NCBI RefSeq assembly: GCF_024436065.1
Contig: NZ_JANFNS010000007.1
Location: forward strand, 1 to 64,000
Reading direction: 5' to 3'
DNA from: Saccharibacillus sp. JS10
GTDB lineage: Bacteria > Bacillota > Bacilli > Paenibacillales > Paenibacillaceae
Length of the DNA stretch: 64,000 nt
Shown here: piece after piece, positions 1-9,317 of the stretch
Layout of the letters: every line of letters starts with the position of its first letter
Numbering within the stretch: the first letter of the stretch is position 1
The notes under the pieces: model-generated
What the model was told of the DNA's origin: nothing
What the model saw: only the letters and a program-made list of their open reading frames with translations
The model's database searches: none
Translations under genes and position numbers: made by a program

Positions 1-72
1 GACGTGGCTCAGCGGTAGAGCATCGCCTTGCCAAGGCGAGGGTCGCGGGTTCGATTCCCGTCGTCCGCTCCA
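1..72 (+). tRNA. tRNA-Gly(GCC), lacking its first 3 bases
   Basis: A cloverleaf is readable, with a seven-base anticodon loop TTGCCAA whose anticodon GCC is at 30-32. The T-arm contains GGTTCGATTCC, and the 3' acceptor strand CGTCCGC is followed by T and an encoded CCA at 70-72. The window opens at the fourth base of the 5' acceptor strand, so three bases lie upstream. It is the first of four tightly spaced tRNA genes, so the cluster and perhaps an rRNA operon may continue to the left. Confidence 0.95.
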
Positions 73-78
73 TTTTTT

Positions 79-155
79 GCGCCCTTAGCTCAGCTGGATA
101 GAGCGTTTGACTACGAATCAAAAGGCCAGGAGTTCGAATCTCTTAGGGCGCGCCA
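79..155 (+). tRNA. tRNA-Arg(ACG)
   Basis: The acceptor strands GCGCCCT (79-85) and AGGGCGC (145-151) pair fully. Discriminator G152 is followed by an encoded CCA. The anticodon loop CTACGAA gives ACG at 113-115, which would be read after A34-to-inosine editing by TadA. It lies six bases after the preceding tRNA and is probably cotranscribed with it. Confidence 0.95.
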
Positions 156-172
156 TTTTTTACAACAAATAT

Positions 173-246
173 CGGGATGTAGCTCAGCTTGGTAGAGCAC
201 CTGCTTTGGGAGCAGGGGGTCGCATGTTCAAATCGTGTCATCCCGA
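173..246 (+). tRNA. tRNA-Pro(TGG), CCA not encoded
   Basis: The acceptor strands CGGGATG (173-179) and CATCCCG (239-245) pair, with discriminator A246. The anticodon loop TTTGGGA gives TGG at 207-209. Unlike the other three tRNAs of the cluster, the 3' CCA is absent from the DNA (A246 is followed by TTG), so CCA-adding enzyme is needed. Confidence 0.93.
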
Positions 247-253
247 TTGTTTT

Positions 254-327
254 GCGGGTGTAGTTCAATGGTAGAACTTCAGCCTTCCAAGCTGATAGCG
301 TGGGTTCGATTCCCATCACCCGCTCCA
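254..327 (+). tRNA. tRNA-Gly(TCC)
   Basis: The acceptor strands GCGGGTG and CACCCGC pair, and CCA is encoded at 325-327. The anticodon loop CTTCCAA gives TCC at 286-288. It complements the GCC isoacceptor at the start of the cluster and is followed by a terminator. Confidence 0.95.
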
Positions 328-341
328 TTTTTTATAAAGCC

Positions 342-363
342 AAGACCGTAATCGGTCTTTTTT
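342..363 (+). terminator. Rho-independent terminator of the tRNA cluster
   Basis: The stem AAGACCG / CGGTCTT with loop TAAT is followed by a run of T. It closes the tRNA transcription unit. Confidence 0.85.
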
Positions 364-619
364 GCTATATACCCTTGGCGTTCTTAGGAACGCTATTTTC
401 TTATATTCATTTGCTTTCTTTCTGTGCAGTTTTAAAGCGGGAACTCTTTATTTCTACATAATATTTTTTAGTTTTACTTGATCATTTTGAGGTCTGAATT
501 TTACAGTTACTTAGTCGCTTTTTCATTATAAAATGAAGATTTATCAAATGAATTGTTGTATGATGTGATGAAGATGTGACATGAGTAAGTATGCAATGCA
601 GACAGATAGGAGGAGTAAC
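364..619. other. Intergenic region between the tRNA cluster and ppc
   Basis: This AT-rich region has no convincing gene. A short inverted repeat GCGTTC-TTAG-GAACGC (378-393) followed by TATTTTCTT could be a weak second terminator. The ppc promoter must lie here, but I cannot assign -35 and -10 boxes with confidence. Confidence 0.4.
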
Positions 620-3415
620 ATGACTGAACTGACGGTAACCGCTAGCAAAGGCAGTTCCAACAACCTGCTCAGACGCGATGTGCGGTTCCTGGGGAATATT
701 CTTGGAGAAGTGCTTGTTCACCATAGCGGGCAAGAACTTTTGGATAAGGTTGAGAAGATTCGTGAATTAAGCAAGTCGCTTCGCGCGATTTATCTGCCTG
801 AAGTGCACGAAGAATTTAAACGGGAAATTGATTCGCTTGATCCGGATATTCGACATCAGGTGATACGTGCATTTGCGATTTATTTTCAACTTGTTAATAT
901 TGCGGAACAAAACCATAGAATTCGTAGAAAACGTGACTATGAACGATCTGCTGGTGAAGCTGCACAACCAGGTTCAATCGAAACCTCGGTTCAGCAACTA
1001 AAAGAACAAAACTTCTCCTATGAAGATGTCGAGAACTTTTTGCAAAACTTATCACTTGAACTTGTTATGACTGCCCATCCTACAGAAGCTGTACGACGAG
1101 TGATTTTAGATATTCATAAGCGTATTGCAGCAGACGTGATGCAGCTTGATGATCCTTCGCTAACGTTCAGAGAACGCGAACAATTGCGGGAAAAGCTGCT
1201 GAACGAAGTTATTACCTTGTGGCAGACTGATGAATTGCGCGATCGCAAACCGACTGTACTCGATGAAGTGCGTAACGGGATGTATTACTTCCATGAGACG
1301 CTATTCCATGTGTTGCCGGATGTCTATGCAGAGTTGGAACGTTGCTTGGCTAAATATTATCCGGAACATGATTGGCATGTACCGAATTATTTGCGTTTTG
1401 GTTCTTGGATCGGTGGAGACCGTGATGGTAATCCATCCGTAAAAGCAAACGTAACGTGGCAGACGCTACAAATGCAGCGTAAGCTCGCGATCCGGGAATA
1501 TAACAGTATCCTTAAAGAAATGATTCAAATGCTGAGCTTTACGAGTAGCATCGTTGAAGTGACGCCGGAATTGCTAGAGTCGATCGAACATGATCGAGAG
1601 AATGTCGTTGTGGACGCAAAAGCGTATTGGCATAACGATAACGAGCCTTACCGCGTGAAATTAACGTATATGATGCGCAAGCTCGATAACGTACTTAACG
1701 ATGAGAAAAAAGGTTCTCCTGATCGCTACTCGACTCCGGCTGAACTGATTGAAGATTTGCAGATCATCGACCGTAGTTTGCGTTATCACCATGCCGATTA
1801 TGTAGCAGATAGTGCGATCAAAAAATTGGTGCGTCAAGTTGAATTGTTCGGTTTCCATACAGCGGCTCTTGATATTCGTCAACATAGTCAAGAGCACGAA
1901 AAAGCAATGACCGAGATTTTAAATAGTATGAATGTCGTGACCGATTATGCGCAGCTATCCGAAGATGAGAAAGTGGAGTTGTTAGTCGGACTGCTGGAAG
2001 ATCCACGGCCGTTGACTACCCCTTACCAGACCTATAGCGAGGGCACAGAAGAGTGTCTGCAAGTATATCGGACCGTATTCGAAGCTCAAAATGAGTTCGG
2101 TAAAAACTGTATCAGCAGCTATCTGATTAGTATGGCGGAAGCTTCTAGCGATATTCTCGAAGTCATGGTGTTTGCAAAAGAAGTCGGTCTTTTCCGTAAA
2201 CATACCGATGGAACTGTCGTTTGTACTTTGCAAGCGGTACCTTTATTCGAAACGATTGACGATCTTCAAGCTGCGAGCGGCATTATGAAACGTCTATTCG
2301 ATATTCCGATCTATCGTGAATCGGTTACAGCTATGAATAACCAACAAGAGATTATGCTCGGGTATTCGGATAGTAGTAAAGATGGCGGTACCGTAGCGGC
2401 AAACTGGGAGCTTCGTGTCGCTTTGAACGAAATTACGGCAATGGCTTCGTCTTACGATATTAAGCTGAAGTTTTTCCACGGTCGAGGAGGGTCGCTCGGT
2501 CGAGGCGGAATGCCGCTGAATCGCAGTATTTTGGCTCAACCTCCACATACCGTTGGAGCAGGTATCAAAATTACGGAGCAAGGCGAAGTGTTATCGTCTC
2601 GTTATTCTTTAAAAGGGATTGCTTATCGCAGTTTGGAGCAGGCAACATCGGCATTGCTCAAATCCGCAGTAGCTGCGACCGATACTTCTTATATGGAAGA
2701 AGAACGTCAGTGGGAAGATATTGCTAGAGGTATTTCCGAAGCATCGTTGAACAAATATCAAGATTTGATTTTCCGCGATCCGGATTTCTTGTCTTTCTTC
2801 AAAGGCGCTACGCCGTTATCGGAAATCGGTGAATTGAATATCGGTTCTCGTCCGGCAAAACGTAAAAATAGTGATCGCTTTGAAGACTTGCGTGCGATTC
2901 CATGGGTATTTGCTTGGACGCAAGGGCGCTATCTGGTACCGGCTTGGTATGCAGCTGGAACAGGCATTCAAAGCTTTTATCAAAACAAACCGGAAAATCT
3001 TGTCGTATTAAAAGAAATGTACGCGAGTTTCCCGTTCTTTACTTCGCTGATCGATTCGTTGCAAATGGCGATTGCCAAAGCGGATCTCGTCATTGCGAAA
3101 GAATATGCTTCAATGTATGGGGACGACGAAAGTCGCAACCGAATCTTCGGATTGATCGAAGAAGAGTTCCGTTTGACGAAGCAGCTGATTTTGGACATTA
3201 CAGGACAACAAGAAATTCTTGATAATGTACCGGTTATCCAAGAGTCGATCAGACTGCGTAATCCTTACGTTGATCCACTCAGTTACTTGCAAGTTCAGTT
3301 GTTGACGGAACTGCGTGAATTGCGAGATCAAGGCAGACCGGAAGATCAAGAACTTATTCGTGAAGTATTACTTACGATTAACGGTATTGCAGCCGGGCTT
3401 CGTAATACAGGTTGA
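620..3415 (+). CDS. ppc: Phosphoenolpyruvate carboxylase
   Basis: This 931-aa enzyme carboxylates PEP to oxaloacetate, the anaplerotic feed of the TCA cycle, and acts in the cytoplasm. The catalytic-histidine motif TAHPTEAVRR is near residue 153, then GSWIGGDRDGNP, the glycine-rich FHGRGGSLGRGG near residue 620, and the family-typical C-terminal end RNTG. Length and motif order fit full-length bacterial PEPC. The ATG at 620 is chosen because it follows AGGAGG (609-614); the in-frame ATG at 581 has no ribosome binding site and adds 13 unconserved residues. The gene is monocistronic, ending at a strong terminator before sigW. Confidence 0.96.
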   Translation: MTELTVTASKGSSNNLLRRDVRFLGNILGEVLVHHSGQELLDKVEKIRELSKSLRAIYLPEVHEEFKREIDSLDPDIRHQVIRAFAIYFQLVNIAEQNHRIRRKRDYERSAGEAAQPGSIETSVQQLKEQNFSYEDVENFLQNLSLELVMTAHPTEAVRRVILDIHKRIAADVMQLDDPSLTFREREQLREKLLNEVITLWQTDELRDRKPTVLDEVRNGMYYFHETLFHVLPDVYAELERCLAKYYPEHDWHVPNYLRFGSWIGGDRDGNPSVKANVTWQTLQMQRKLAIREYNSILKEMIQMLSFTSSIVEVTPELLESIEHDRENVVVDAKAYWHNDNEPYRVKLTYMMRKLDNVLNDEKKGSPDRYSTPAELIEDLQIIDRSLRYHHADYVADSAIKKLVRQVELFGFHTAALDIRQHSQEHEKAMTEILNSMNVVTDYAQLSEDEKVELLVGLLEDPRPLTTPYQTYSEGTEECLQVYRTVFEAQNEFGKNCISSYLISMAEASSDILEVMVFAKEVGLFRKHTDGTVVCTLQAVPLFETIDDLQAASGIMKRLFDIPIYRESVTAMNNQQEIMLGYSDSSKDGGTVAANWELRVALNEITAMASSYDIKLKFFHGRGGSLGRGGMPLNRSILAQPPHTVGAGIKITEQGEVLSSRYSLKGIAYRSLEQATSALLKSAVAATDTSYMEEERQWEDIARGISEASLNKYQDLIFRDPDFLSFFKGATPLSEIGELNIGSRPAKRKNSDRFEDLRAIPWVFAWTQGRYLVPAWYAAGTGIQSFYQNKPENLVVLKEMYASFPFFTSLIDSLQMAIAKADLVIAKEYASMYGDDESRNRIFGLIEEEFRLTKQLILDITGQQEILDNVPVIQESIRLRNPYVDPLSYLQVQLLTELRELRDQGRPEDQELIREVLLTINGIAAGLRNTG

Positions 3416-3448
3416 TCCAACCTCAAACTTTATCATTATATGCTTTTC

Positions 3449-3486
3449 AAAAACCGTATCTTTTTATTAAAAGATACGGTTTTTTT
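3449..3486 (+). terminator. Terminator of ppc
   Basis: The long stem AAACCGTATCTTTT / AAAAGATACGGTTT with a TATT loop is followed by T7. Confidence 0.9.
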
Positions 3487-3719
3487 GATGTTTTTGGAAA
3501 GAAGTTAGAAGTTTTTCAGTTTCTTAACTTTTGTAAGGGGTTGGAAGAAGTTACAGCAGTAGTGTTGCTTTTTAACGCCGCATGAATTACGATTTGAACA
3601 TACGCATAAATCGACCGGTTCACAGTATCTTTGTAGATCACGATGCTGTCGAAAAAGAGATGTGTTACCGAATCGGTCGGATGTAATGCTTGCCTTAACA
3701 GGCTTAGTCTGGGGGAGAC

Positions 3720-4292
3720 ATGGTGGACAATCTGGAAACGAGATTGGTGAAACTTGCGCTCAAAGGTGACCAGAGGGCGTTCGCCGAAATCGTTGATCTT
3801 TATAAGGATCGAATTTTTCATCTCGCATATCGAATGCTAAGCAATCGACATGAGGCGGAAGATGTCGTTCAGGAGACATTTTTGCGTGTCTACCGAAATT
3901 TGGATCGGTATGATCCTGGACAGAAATTTTCGACCTGGATTTATCGGATCGGAACGAACCTGAGCATCGACCGCTTAAGAAAAAGAAAACCTACATATTC
4001 GCTTGATGCTGAAATTGGCGATCAGGACGGTGCCGATGGCTACGCACTGATACCGGGCGATAACCGTACACCGGAAACGGAGTACATGATTTCCGAAACG
4101 CGCACAACGATTCACGAAGCGATCGACGGATTACCTCCAAAGTATAAGACGGTCATGATTTTACGTTATCTGCAAGAGCTTTCGTTACAAGAAATTAGCG
4201 ATGTGCTTGATATGCCGGTAACGACAATCAAAACGCGTGTGCACCGTGGACGCGAGTTTTTGCGTAAAAAGCTGGAATCGCAGCAACACTAA
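3720..4292 (+). CDS. sigW: ECF RNA polymerase sigma factor SigW
   Basis: This 190-aa group IV sigma factor directs transcription of cell-envelope stress genes. Region 2 spans about residues 15-90, with AYRMLSNRHEAEDVVQETFLRVYRNL and FSTWIYRIGTNLSIDRLRK split across it. Region 4, about residues 130-185, ends in the helix-turn-helix LSLQEISDVLDMPVTTIKTRVHRGR (two segments joined here for reading). The ATG is preceded by GGGGGAG at good spacing. It is followed by the gene for its anti-sigma factor and by cdaA-cdaR-glmM-glmS, the order found around sigW in Bacillus and Paenibacillus. I could not find a clear autoregulatory GAAAC/CGTA promoter upstream. Confidence 0.93.
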   Translation: MVDNLETRLVKLALKGDQRAFAEIVDLYKDRIFHLAYRMLSNRHEAEDVVQETFLRVYRNLDRYDPGQKFSTWIYRIGTNLSIDRLRKRKPTYSLDAEIGDQDGADGYALIPGDNRTPETEYMISETRTTIHEAIDGLPPKYKTVMILRYLQELSLQEISDVLDMPVTTIKTRVHRGREFLRKKLESQQH

Positions 4293-4309
4293 GCGATTTC
4301 GGTTTTTTT
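4276..4309 (+). terminator. Possible attenuating hairpin after sigW
   Basis: AATCGC (4276-4281), inside the last sigW codons, can pair with GCGATT (4293-4298), and T7 follows at 4303-4309. The stem is short, so partial termination between sigW and rsiW is the most that can be inferred. Confidence 0.35.
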
Positions 4310-4440
4310 ATGCTGTTCTTTTTAAAAGTAAAAAAATTATCGGCTCCAACTGAAACTATCGTCGAGATGCGGCGTATTAAGAAGGGCACGATAAGGTTTA
4401 GATCAGATTTTACCGAGTTTTTACGAAAGGATTGGCTCTT

Positions 4441-5061
4441 ATGGAATGCAAACAAGCCGTCTTGCTCATGCATGATTATCTGGACGAAGATCTACCCTTG
4501 GAGCAGGAAGCTCAATTGAAAAGTCATCTTGATACCTGCCCTGAATGTCGTGCTGCTTTTCGGCGTCTCGAAGAAACCGAGATGATGTTGTTCGCAGCAA
4601 ATCGTAAATCCGAATCGCTATCCGTGTCTGAAGATATGACCGATCGCATTATGAGTTTTCTTCCTCAGCCTAAAAAACATAGTCCCGCATGGAGTTGGAT
4701 ACGTCGACACCCGGCATTGACTGCGGCAGCAGCTTTTATTTTGATTATGGTAGGTACGTCGATCGGATTTTGGAATGCGGATACTCAGCTTGTGCTCAAA
4801 GGCAATGATTTGAATCGTGTTCAAGTAGAAGGCAATACGGTTACTGTCCCGGAAGGTACGATTATTGGCGGAGATCTTACGGTAGAACGTGGAGAATTGA
4901 GAATCTACGGTGATGTTGAAGGAAATGTGACGGTGATTGACGGGACTTCGTATCAAGCTTCGACGGCACATGTAGCAGGGCAAGTTAAAGATATTAATCA
5001 AGCGTTGGATTGGGTCTGGTACAAGTTAGGCAATATTGTTTCAGAAGTAGCGTATAAGTAA
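4441..5061 (+). CDS. rsiW: Anti-sigma-W factor RsiW, zinc-binding, membrane-anchored
   Basis: This 206-aa single-pass membrane protein would hold SigW inactive until regulated proteolysis. The N-terminal cytosolic domain carries the ZAS motif H29-x3-C33-x2-C36. A transmembrane helix spans about residues 92-110, and the extracytoplasmic C-terminal half holds a bactofilin-like hydrophobic/glycine pattern (GGDLTVERGELRIYGDVEGN). The ATG at 4441 is chosen over an in-frame TTG nine bases earlier because GAAAGG (4425-4430) sits 10 bases from the ATG and only one from the TTG. It lies 148 bases downstream of sigW. Confidence 0.9.
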   Translation: MECKQAVLLMHDYLDEDLPLEQEAQLKSHLDTCPECRAAFRRLEETEMMLFAANRKSESLSVSEDMTDRIMSFLPQPKKHSPAWSWIRRHPALTAAAAFILIMVGTSIGFWNADTQLVLKGNDLNRVQVEGNTVTVPEGTIIGGDLTVERGELRIYGDVEGNVTVIDGTSYQASTAHVAGQVKDINQALDWVWYKLGNIVSEVAYK

Positions 5062-5072
5062 GCTGTACCCAC

Positions 5073-5104
5073 AGGCGCGTCTCGATGAGGCAGCGCCTTT
5101 TTTT
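5073..5104 (+). terminator. Terminator of sigW-rsiW
   Basis: AGGCGC (5073-5078) pairs with GCGCCT (5093-5098) and T7 follows. It separates the sigma factor operon from cdaA. Confidence 0.75.
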
Positions 5105-5182
5105 GCTTGTAAAAGGATAGTCGGCTTGCAACGCAAGCACGAACGTTATAACCTATAGGTATCAATCCGAACTACAATCCGA

Positions 5183-5216
5183 ACCGGCATTCGGTGCCGA
5201 AGCTTGGTGAGCCGGT
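5183..5216 (+). other. Nested hairpin in the cdaA leader
   Basis: The outer stem ACCGGC / GCCGGT (5183-5188 / 5211-5216) encloses the inner stem TTCG / CGAA. There is no T-run. It lies in the 170-base leader of cdaA and matches no riboswitch consensus I know. Confidence 0.4.
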
Positions 5217-5273
5217 GGATCTACTTCAATACCAGCAGCCTAAGATAGACGAAGATAACGGGGGCTTGGGGTC

Positions 5274-6107
5274 ATGATGGATTATCTTACAAATTTAACA
5301 GTGAAAGATACGATCAAGGATGTCGCGGACATCTTGATCGTTACTTATATTGTGTATCAATTGATTTTGCTTGTACGCGGAACTCGCGCCGTTCAATTGC
5401 TAAAAGGAATTTTGGTTTTAGTCATTGTATGGGCAATTAGTAGTTGGTTAGATTTATACACATTAAAGTGGTTAATGGACCGGATGTTTACATTCGGCGT
5501 CGTTGCGCTGTTTATTATTTTCCAACCGGAGCTTCGTCGTGGTCTTGAACAATTGGGTCGCGGCAAGTTTGTCGGTCGCAACAGTGCAGACGAAGCGGAA
5601 GTCGGGCAAATGATCGCCGAACTCATGAAGTCGGTGGCTTATTTGTCCCGTCGCAAGATCGGAGCTTTGATTGTTTTTGAACGGAATACCGGGCTTAACG
5701 AGTACGTAGAGTCGGGGATTCCAGTGAAGTCGGTCGTGACGTCAGAACTTTTAAATAATATTTTTACACCGAACGCGCCTTTACACGACGGGGCAGTGAT
5801 TATTCAGGATCGCGTGTTATCTGCGGCTGGCTGTTATCTGCCTTTGTCGGAAAATCCTTTTATCAGTAAAGAACTTGGAACAAGGCACCGTGCAGCAATC
5901 GGAATTAGCGAAGTCGCAGACTCTGTGTCTGTGATCGTGTCTGAAGAGACGGGGCAAGTTTCGCTTGCGCTAGACGGTAAAGTTGTACGTGACATCAGTG
6001 AAGAAGCGCTAGTGTCCAAGTTATATGAGTTGCTGAAATCCAATGCTTCGATCAAGGAGAAAAAGGGCTTGTTCTGGAGAAAGAAAGGGGACGAGCCGAA
6101 TGGATAA
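5274..6107 (+). CDS. cdaA: Diadenylate cyclase CdaA (c-di-AMP synthase)
   Basis: This 277-aa membrane enzyme condenses two ATP to the second messenger cyclic di-AMP, which controls potassium and osmolyte transport and cell-wall homeostasis. Three hydrophobic helices occupy about residues 15-85, followed by the DAC domain with the signature DGA (LHDGAVI, near residue 170) and RHR (GTRHRAAIG, near residue 205). Two ATGs occur in tandem (5274, 5277) after GGGGGCTTGGGG; the first is used. The stop overlaps the cdaR start by eight bases, which indicates translational coupling with its regulator. Confidence 0.96.
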   Translation: MMDYLTNLTVKDTIKDVADILIVTYIVYQLILLVRGTRAVQLLKGILVLVIVWAISSWLDLYTLKWLMDRMFTFGVVALFIIFQPELRRGLEQLGRGKFVGRNSADEAEVGQMIAELMKSVAYLSRRKIGALIVFERNTGLNEYVESGIPVKSVVTSELLNNIFTPNAPLHDGAVIIQDRVLSAAGCYLPLSENPFISKELGTRHRAAIGISEVADSVSVIVSEETGQVSLALDGKVVRDISEEALVSKLYELLKSNASIKEKKGLFWRKKGDEPNG

Positions 6108-7722
6108 GTGGTTGGCAAACAACACCGCTGCAAAAATCATCGCGCTTGCTGTAGCCCTCATTCTTTGGGCAATGGTTCATGTCGATACGGATACGCCTAC
6201 CATTACAAGAAGCAGTCAGGGCGATCATACGACGATTGCGAATGTAGGGATCGAACCGTATGGATTTGATCAGGATAAATATGTATTAAAGACGGTAAGC
6301 CCGAAGCAAGTGAATGTGAATGTATCTGGGCAAGTGTCACAGCTTACGTCTTTGCCAAGCAGCAGCGAATATCAAGTCAAAATGGATTTGAGTAATATCG
6401 AAAAGCCGGGGCAATATACCGTTCCATTGAAGTTCGATCCGCCGCCTGGTGTAAGTCTGTTATCGATTGAACCGTCAAAAGTGACGATAACCGTAGAAGA
6501 AAAAGTGACAAAATCGTTTGATGCGGTCGTGCTGACTACAGGCGTACCGGCAGAAGGATTTACGAAGCTTGATCCGATCTTTGAAGAAGGAAATACCGTG
6601 CAAGTGACATTGCCAGAAAGCGAAATGGAGCAAGTCCAAAAGATTCAAGGCGAGATTAGTGTTGAAGGATCAAATGGAGACGTAGCAGGTCGAATCAAAC
6701 TTGTAGCATACTCCCAAAACGGAAAAGTGTTAGACGATGCGGTAATTGAACCGTCATCGCTCAGAGTTCAAATTCCGATCTCATCCAGCGATAATGTGTC
6801 TTCCAAAACGTTACCGCTGAATATCAGCTACAGTGGGGATTTACCAGACGGAATGATTGTGTCGGATGTGCAAGCCAGTGCTCAAAAAGTGACCTTATAC
6901 GGTTCATCAGAAGTGTTAGATCAATTGAGTAGTTTTCCGCCGGTAACATTGAATTTGGATCGCGTGACGGCAGAAGGTGAGACGACGTATACGGAATCGT
7001 TAAGCCCGCCTGAAGGGATTGATCGGATTGTTCCGGCTTCGGTTAACTATAAAGTGACTATCGTGCCTTACCAGAAAAAAACGATTGCTGATATTCCGAT
7101 CACGTTAGCCGGTCTTGCTAATGGAAGTGAAGCAACCATCACCAATCCGCAGTCTGGTAAAATGGATATTACGATCGTAGGTGCTTCAAGTCTGCTGGAT
7201 CAAGTGACAGCCGACGATATTCGGTTGACTGCTGATCTTACGGGGCTCAAAGCCGGAGCACAAGATGTTAAACTCAAAGTTGATCTGCCGAATTATATTC
7301 GGATTGAGGATAATACATCCCCTACGATCAAAGTTCAGATCACAGGCGGAGAATCTGAGACAGGGACTCAACCTCCGGAAGAAAATAATCCCGAAGTTAA
7401 TCCATCTAGCGGTACAGACACACCTTCAAATGGTGGGAATACCGAGACAGGAAATGAACCGGACTCTGGTTCGGGATCGAATTCAGGATCAGGCTCGACA
7501 CCTTCGGACCCTCCAAGCTCGACAGATCCGCCAGCGCAAAATGGATCGGATACGGAAACGCCGGGAACCGAAGAAGAACCATCGGATACACCAAGCGAAG
7601 GCTCGACCGATAATGGTCAAGGACAGAATCCACCTGGGCAAAGTGAAGGTACGAACCCGGATGATAACAAACCGGATTCTGGCACTGGCACCGATACCGG
7701 GGGCGAGGCTGCAACGCCTTAG
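6100..7722 (+). CDS. cdaR: CdaA regulatory protein CdaR (YbbR domains)
   Basis: This 540-aa membrane-anchored extracytoplasmic protein binds CdaA and modulates c-di-AMP synthesis. An N-terminal anchor (AAKIIALAVALILWAMVHV, residues about 10-28) is followed by four YbbR-type repeats to about residue 425. The last roughly 110 residues form a low-complexity tail rich in Gly, Ser, Thr, Pro, Asp and Glu, which makes the protein longer than Bacillus CdaR (about 480 aa). The ATG at 6100 is chosen because it overlaps the cdaA stop and begins MDKWLANN; an in-frame ATG at 6043 lies within cdaA. Confidence 0.93.
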   Translation: MDKWLANNTAAKIIALAVALILWAMVHVDTDTPTITRSSQGDHTTIANVGIEPYGFDQDKYVLKTVSPKQVNVNVSGQVSQLTSLPSSSEYQVKMDLSNIEKPGQYTVPLKFDPPPGVSLLSIEPSKVTITVEEKVTKSFDAVVLTTGVPAEGFTKLDPIFEEGNTVQVTLPESEMEQVQKIQGEISVEGSNGDVAGRIKLVAYSQNGKVLDDAVIEPSSLRVQIPISSSDNVSSKTLPLNISYSGDLPDGMIVSDVQASAQKVTLYGSSEVLDQLSSFPPVTLNLDRVTAEGETTYTESLSPPEGIDRIVPASVNYKVTIVPYQKKTIADIPITLAGLANGSEATITNPQSGKMDITIVGASSLLDQVTADDIRLTADLTGLKAGAQDVKLKVDLPNYIRIEDNTSPTIKVQITGGESETGTQPPEENNPEVNPSSGTDTPSNGGNTETGNEPDSGSGSNSGSGSTPSDPPSSTDPPAQNGSDTETPGTEEEPSDTPSEGSTDNGQGQNPPGQSEGTNPDDNKPDSGTGTDTGGEAATP

Positions 7723-7831
7723 CGTCGCCCCTACCAAGTTGTCACATACATTATGATTATTCGAATACGAAGCAGAGAGTCCAATCGTCTCTATGCACGT
7801 GGTTTGAAATAAAAGGAGAACAAGAATCGAT

Positions 7832-9172
7832 ATGGGAAAGTATTTCGGAACTGATGGCGTCCGTGGGGTCGCAAACCAAGAACTTACTGCGGAGTTGGCT
7901 TACAAAGTAGGTCGCTGTGGAGGTTATGTATTAGCAGGTAAAGTAGAAAAACCTACTGTACTGATCGGCATGGACACACGTATTTCCGGTCTGATGTTGG
8001 AATCGGCGTTAATCGCAGGATTGCTATCGATCGGAGCAAATGTTGTACGTCTTGGCGTCGTATCGACTCCAGCCGTAGCTTATTTGACTCGGACGCTTAA
8101 AGCCGATGCCGGCGTAATGATCTCTGCGTCGCATAATCCTGTACAAGATAATGGTATCAAATACTTCGGCGGAGACGGATTCAAGTTGTCCGACGAAACT
8201 GAACTTGAGATTGAAGCTTTGATGGATGCTGAAGTTGATGAGCTGCCGCGCCCTGTAGGAGCTGGACTTGGAACCGTGGTCAACGACGAAGCTTCGAAAT
8301 TTGCTTATCTGGATTATTTGAAAACAACCGTGTCGAATTCTTTCAGCGGTCTGAAAGTCGTGCTCGATTGCGCGCACGGAGCGGCTTACGAACTGGCGCC
8401 GCACTTGTTCCGCGATCTAGGCGCAGAAGTGATTGCGATCGGTGCCGAGCCAAACGGCTTGAATATCAACGATAACGTAGGTTCAACGCATCCCGAAACG
8501 CTTCGCGAAGAAGTATTGAAGCACGGCGCGCAGATCGGTCTGGCGTTCGACGGCGATGCGGATCGTCTGATTGCGATCGATGAAAAAGGCGACGTGTTAG
8601 ACGGCGATTATATTTTGTGTATTTGCGGCGATGCGCTGAACCGTGCAGGCAAATTGAACGGAAGTACGATTGTGACCACGGTTATGAGTAATATTGGTTT
8701 CTATAAAGCGACAGAAAAACTAGGTTTGAATACGCTCAAAACCGCAGTAGGTGACCGTTACGTGATGGAAGAGATGCGTAAAGGAAGCTATAACCTGGGC
8801 GGCGAGCAATCGGGTCACGTGATCTTCCTTGATCACGGCACGACAGGCGACGGAATGCTCACAGCGATTCAATTGGTGGATACACTGGTTGCCGCAGGCA
8901 AACCGCTTAGCGAATTGAAAACGATGATGCGTCAGTATCCGCAGTTGCTTGTAAACGTACGCGTTCAAGACAAACGTAATTACGAAGGCAATCAAGCGAT
9001 CTTGGCAGCAGTCGAAGCTGTTGAGCAAGAATTGGGCAGCGAAGGTCGCGTATTGGTACGCCCTTCCGGTACCGAAGCTTTGATTCGGGTTATGGCAGAA
9101 GGCCCGGATAAAGACCAATTAGACCGCGTTGTCGGTCAGATTGCAGACGTCGTACGCCGAGAATTGGTATAA
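7832..9172 (+). CDS. glmM: Phosphoglucosamine mutase GlmM
   Basis: This 446-aa cytoplasmic enzyme interconverts glucosamine-6-phosphate and glucosamine-1-phosphate on the way to UDP-GlcNAc. The phosphoserine loop ISASHNP places the catalytic Ser at residue 100. The metal-binding DGDADR is near residue 240, and the sugar/phosphate-binding loops GGEQSGH and [10 protein letters not shown] lie in the C-terminal half. Length matches Bacillus GlmM. The ATG follows AAAAGGAG. In relatives GlmM binds CdaA-CdaR directly, which fits the gene order here. Confidence 0.96.
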   Translation: MGKYFGTDGVRGVANQELTAELAYKVGRCGGYVLAGKVEKPTVLIGMDTRISGLMLESALIAGLLSIGANVVRLGVVSTPAVAYLTRTLKADAGVMISASHNPVQDNGIKYFGGDGFKLSDETELEIEALMDAEVDELPRPVGAGLGTVVNDEASKFAYLDYLKTTVSNSFSGLKVVLDCAHGAAYELAPHLFRDLGAEVIAIGAEPNGLNINDNVGSTHPETLREEVLKHGAQIGLAFDGDADRLIAIDEKGDVLDGDYILCICGDALNRAGKLNGSTIVTTVMSNIGFYKATEKLGLNTLKTAVGDRYVMEEMRKGSYNLGGEQSGHVIFLDHGTTGDGMLTAIQLVDTLVAAGKPLSELKTMMRQYPQLLVNVRVQDKRNYEGNQAILAAVEAVEQELGSEGRVLVRPSGTEALIRVMAEGPDKDQLDRVVGQIADVVRRELV

Positions 9173-9209
9173 AAGTTGTAAACCTACGTTCGATGTCATA
9201 TAATAACGG

Positions 9210-9248
9210 GGTGCTCGCTTGCGTTCAGGTGAGCATCTTGTTTTTTTT
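9210..9248 (+). terminator. Terminator of cdaA-cdaR-glmM
   Basis: GTGCTC (9211-9216) and GAGCAT (9231-9236) form a short stem with a T-run at 9239-9248. It ends the operon just ahead of the glmS leader. Confidence 0.65.
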
Positions 9249-9317
9249 ATTCAGCATTCGACTTTGAAGATTGCATCACTTTGAAAAGAAAGAGAGGAAT
9301 GTGAGGTTAGATTCATA

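Noticed and set aside
3487-3719. A SigW autoregulatory promoter upstream of sigW
   Set aside because: No TGAAAC-16-CGTA-like pair is present in the interval, so no site is claimed.
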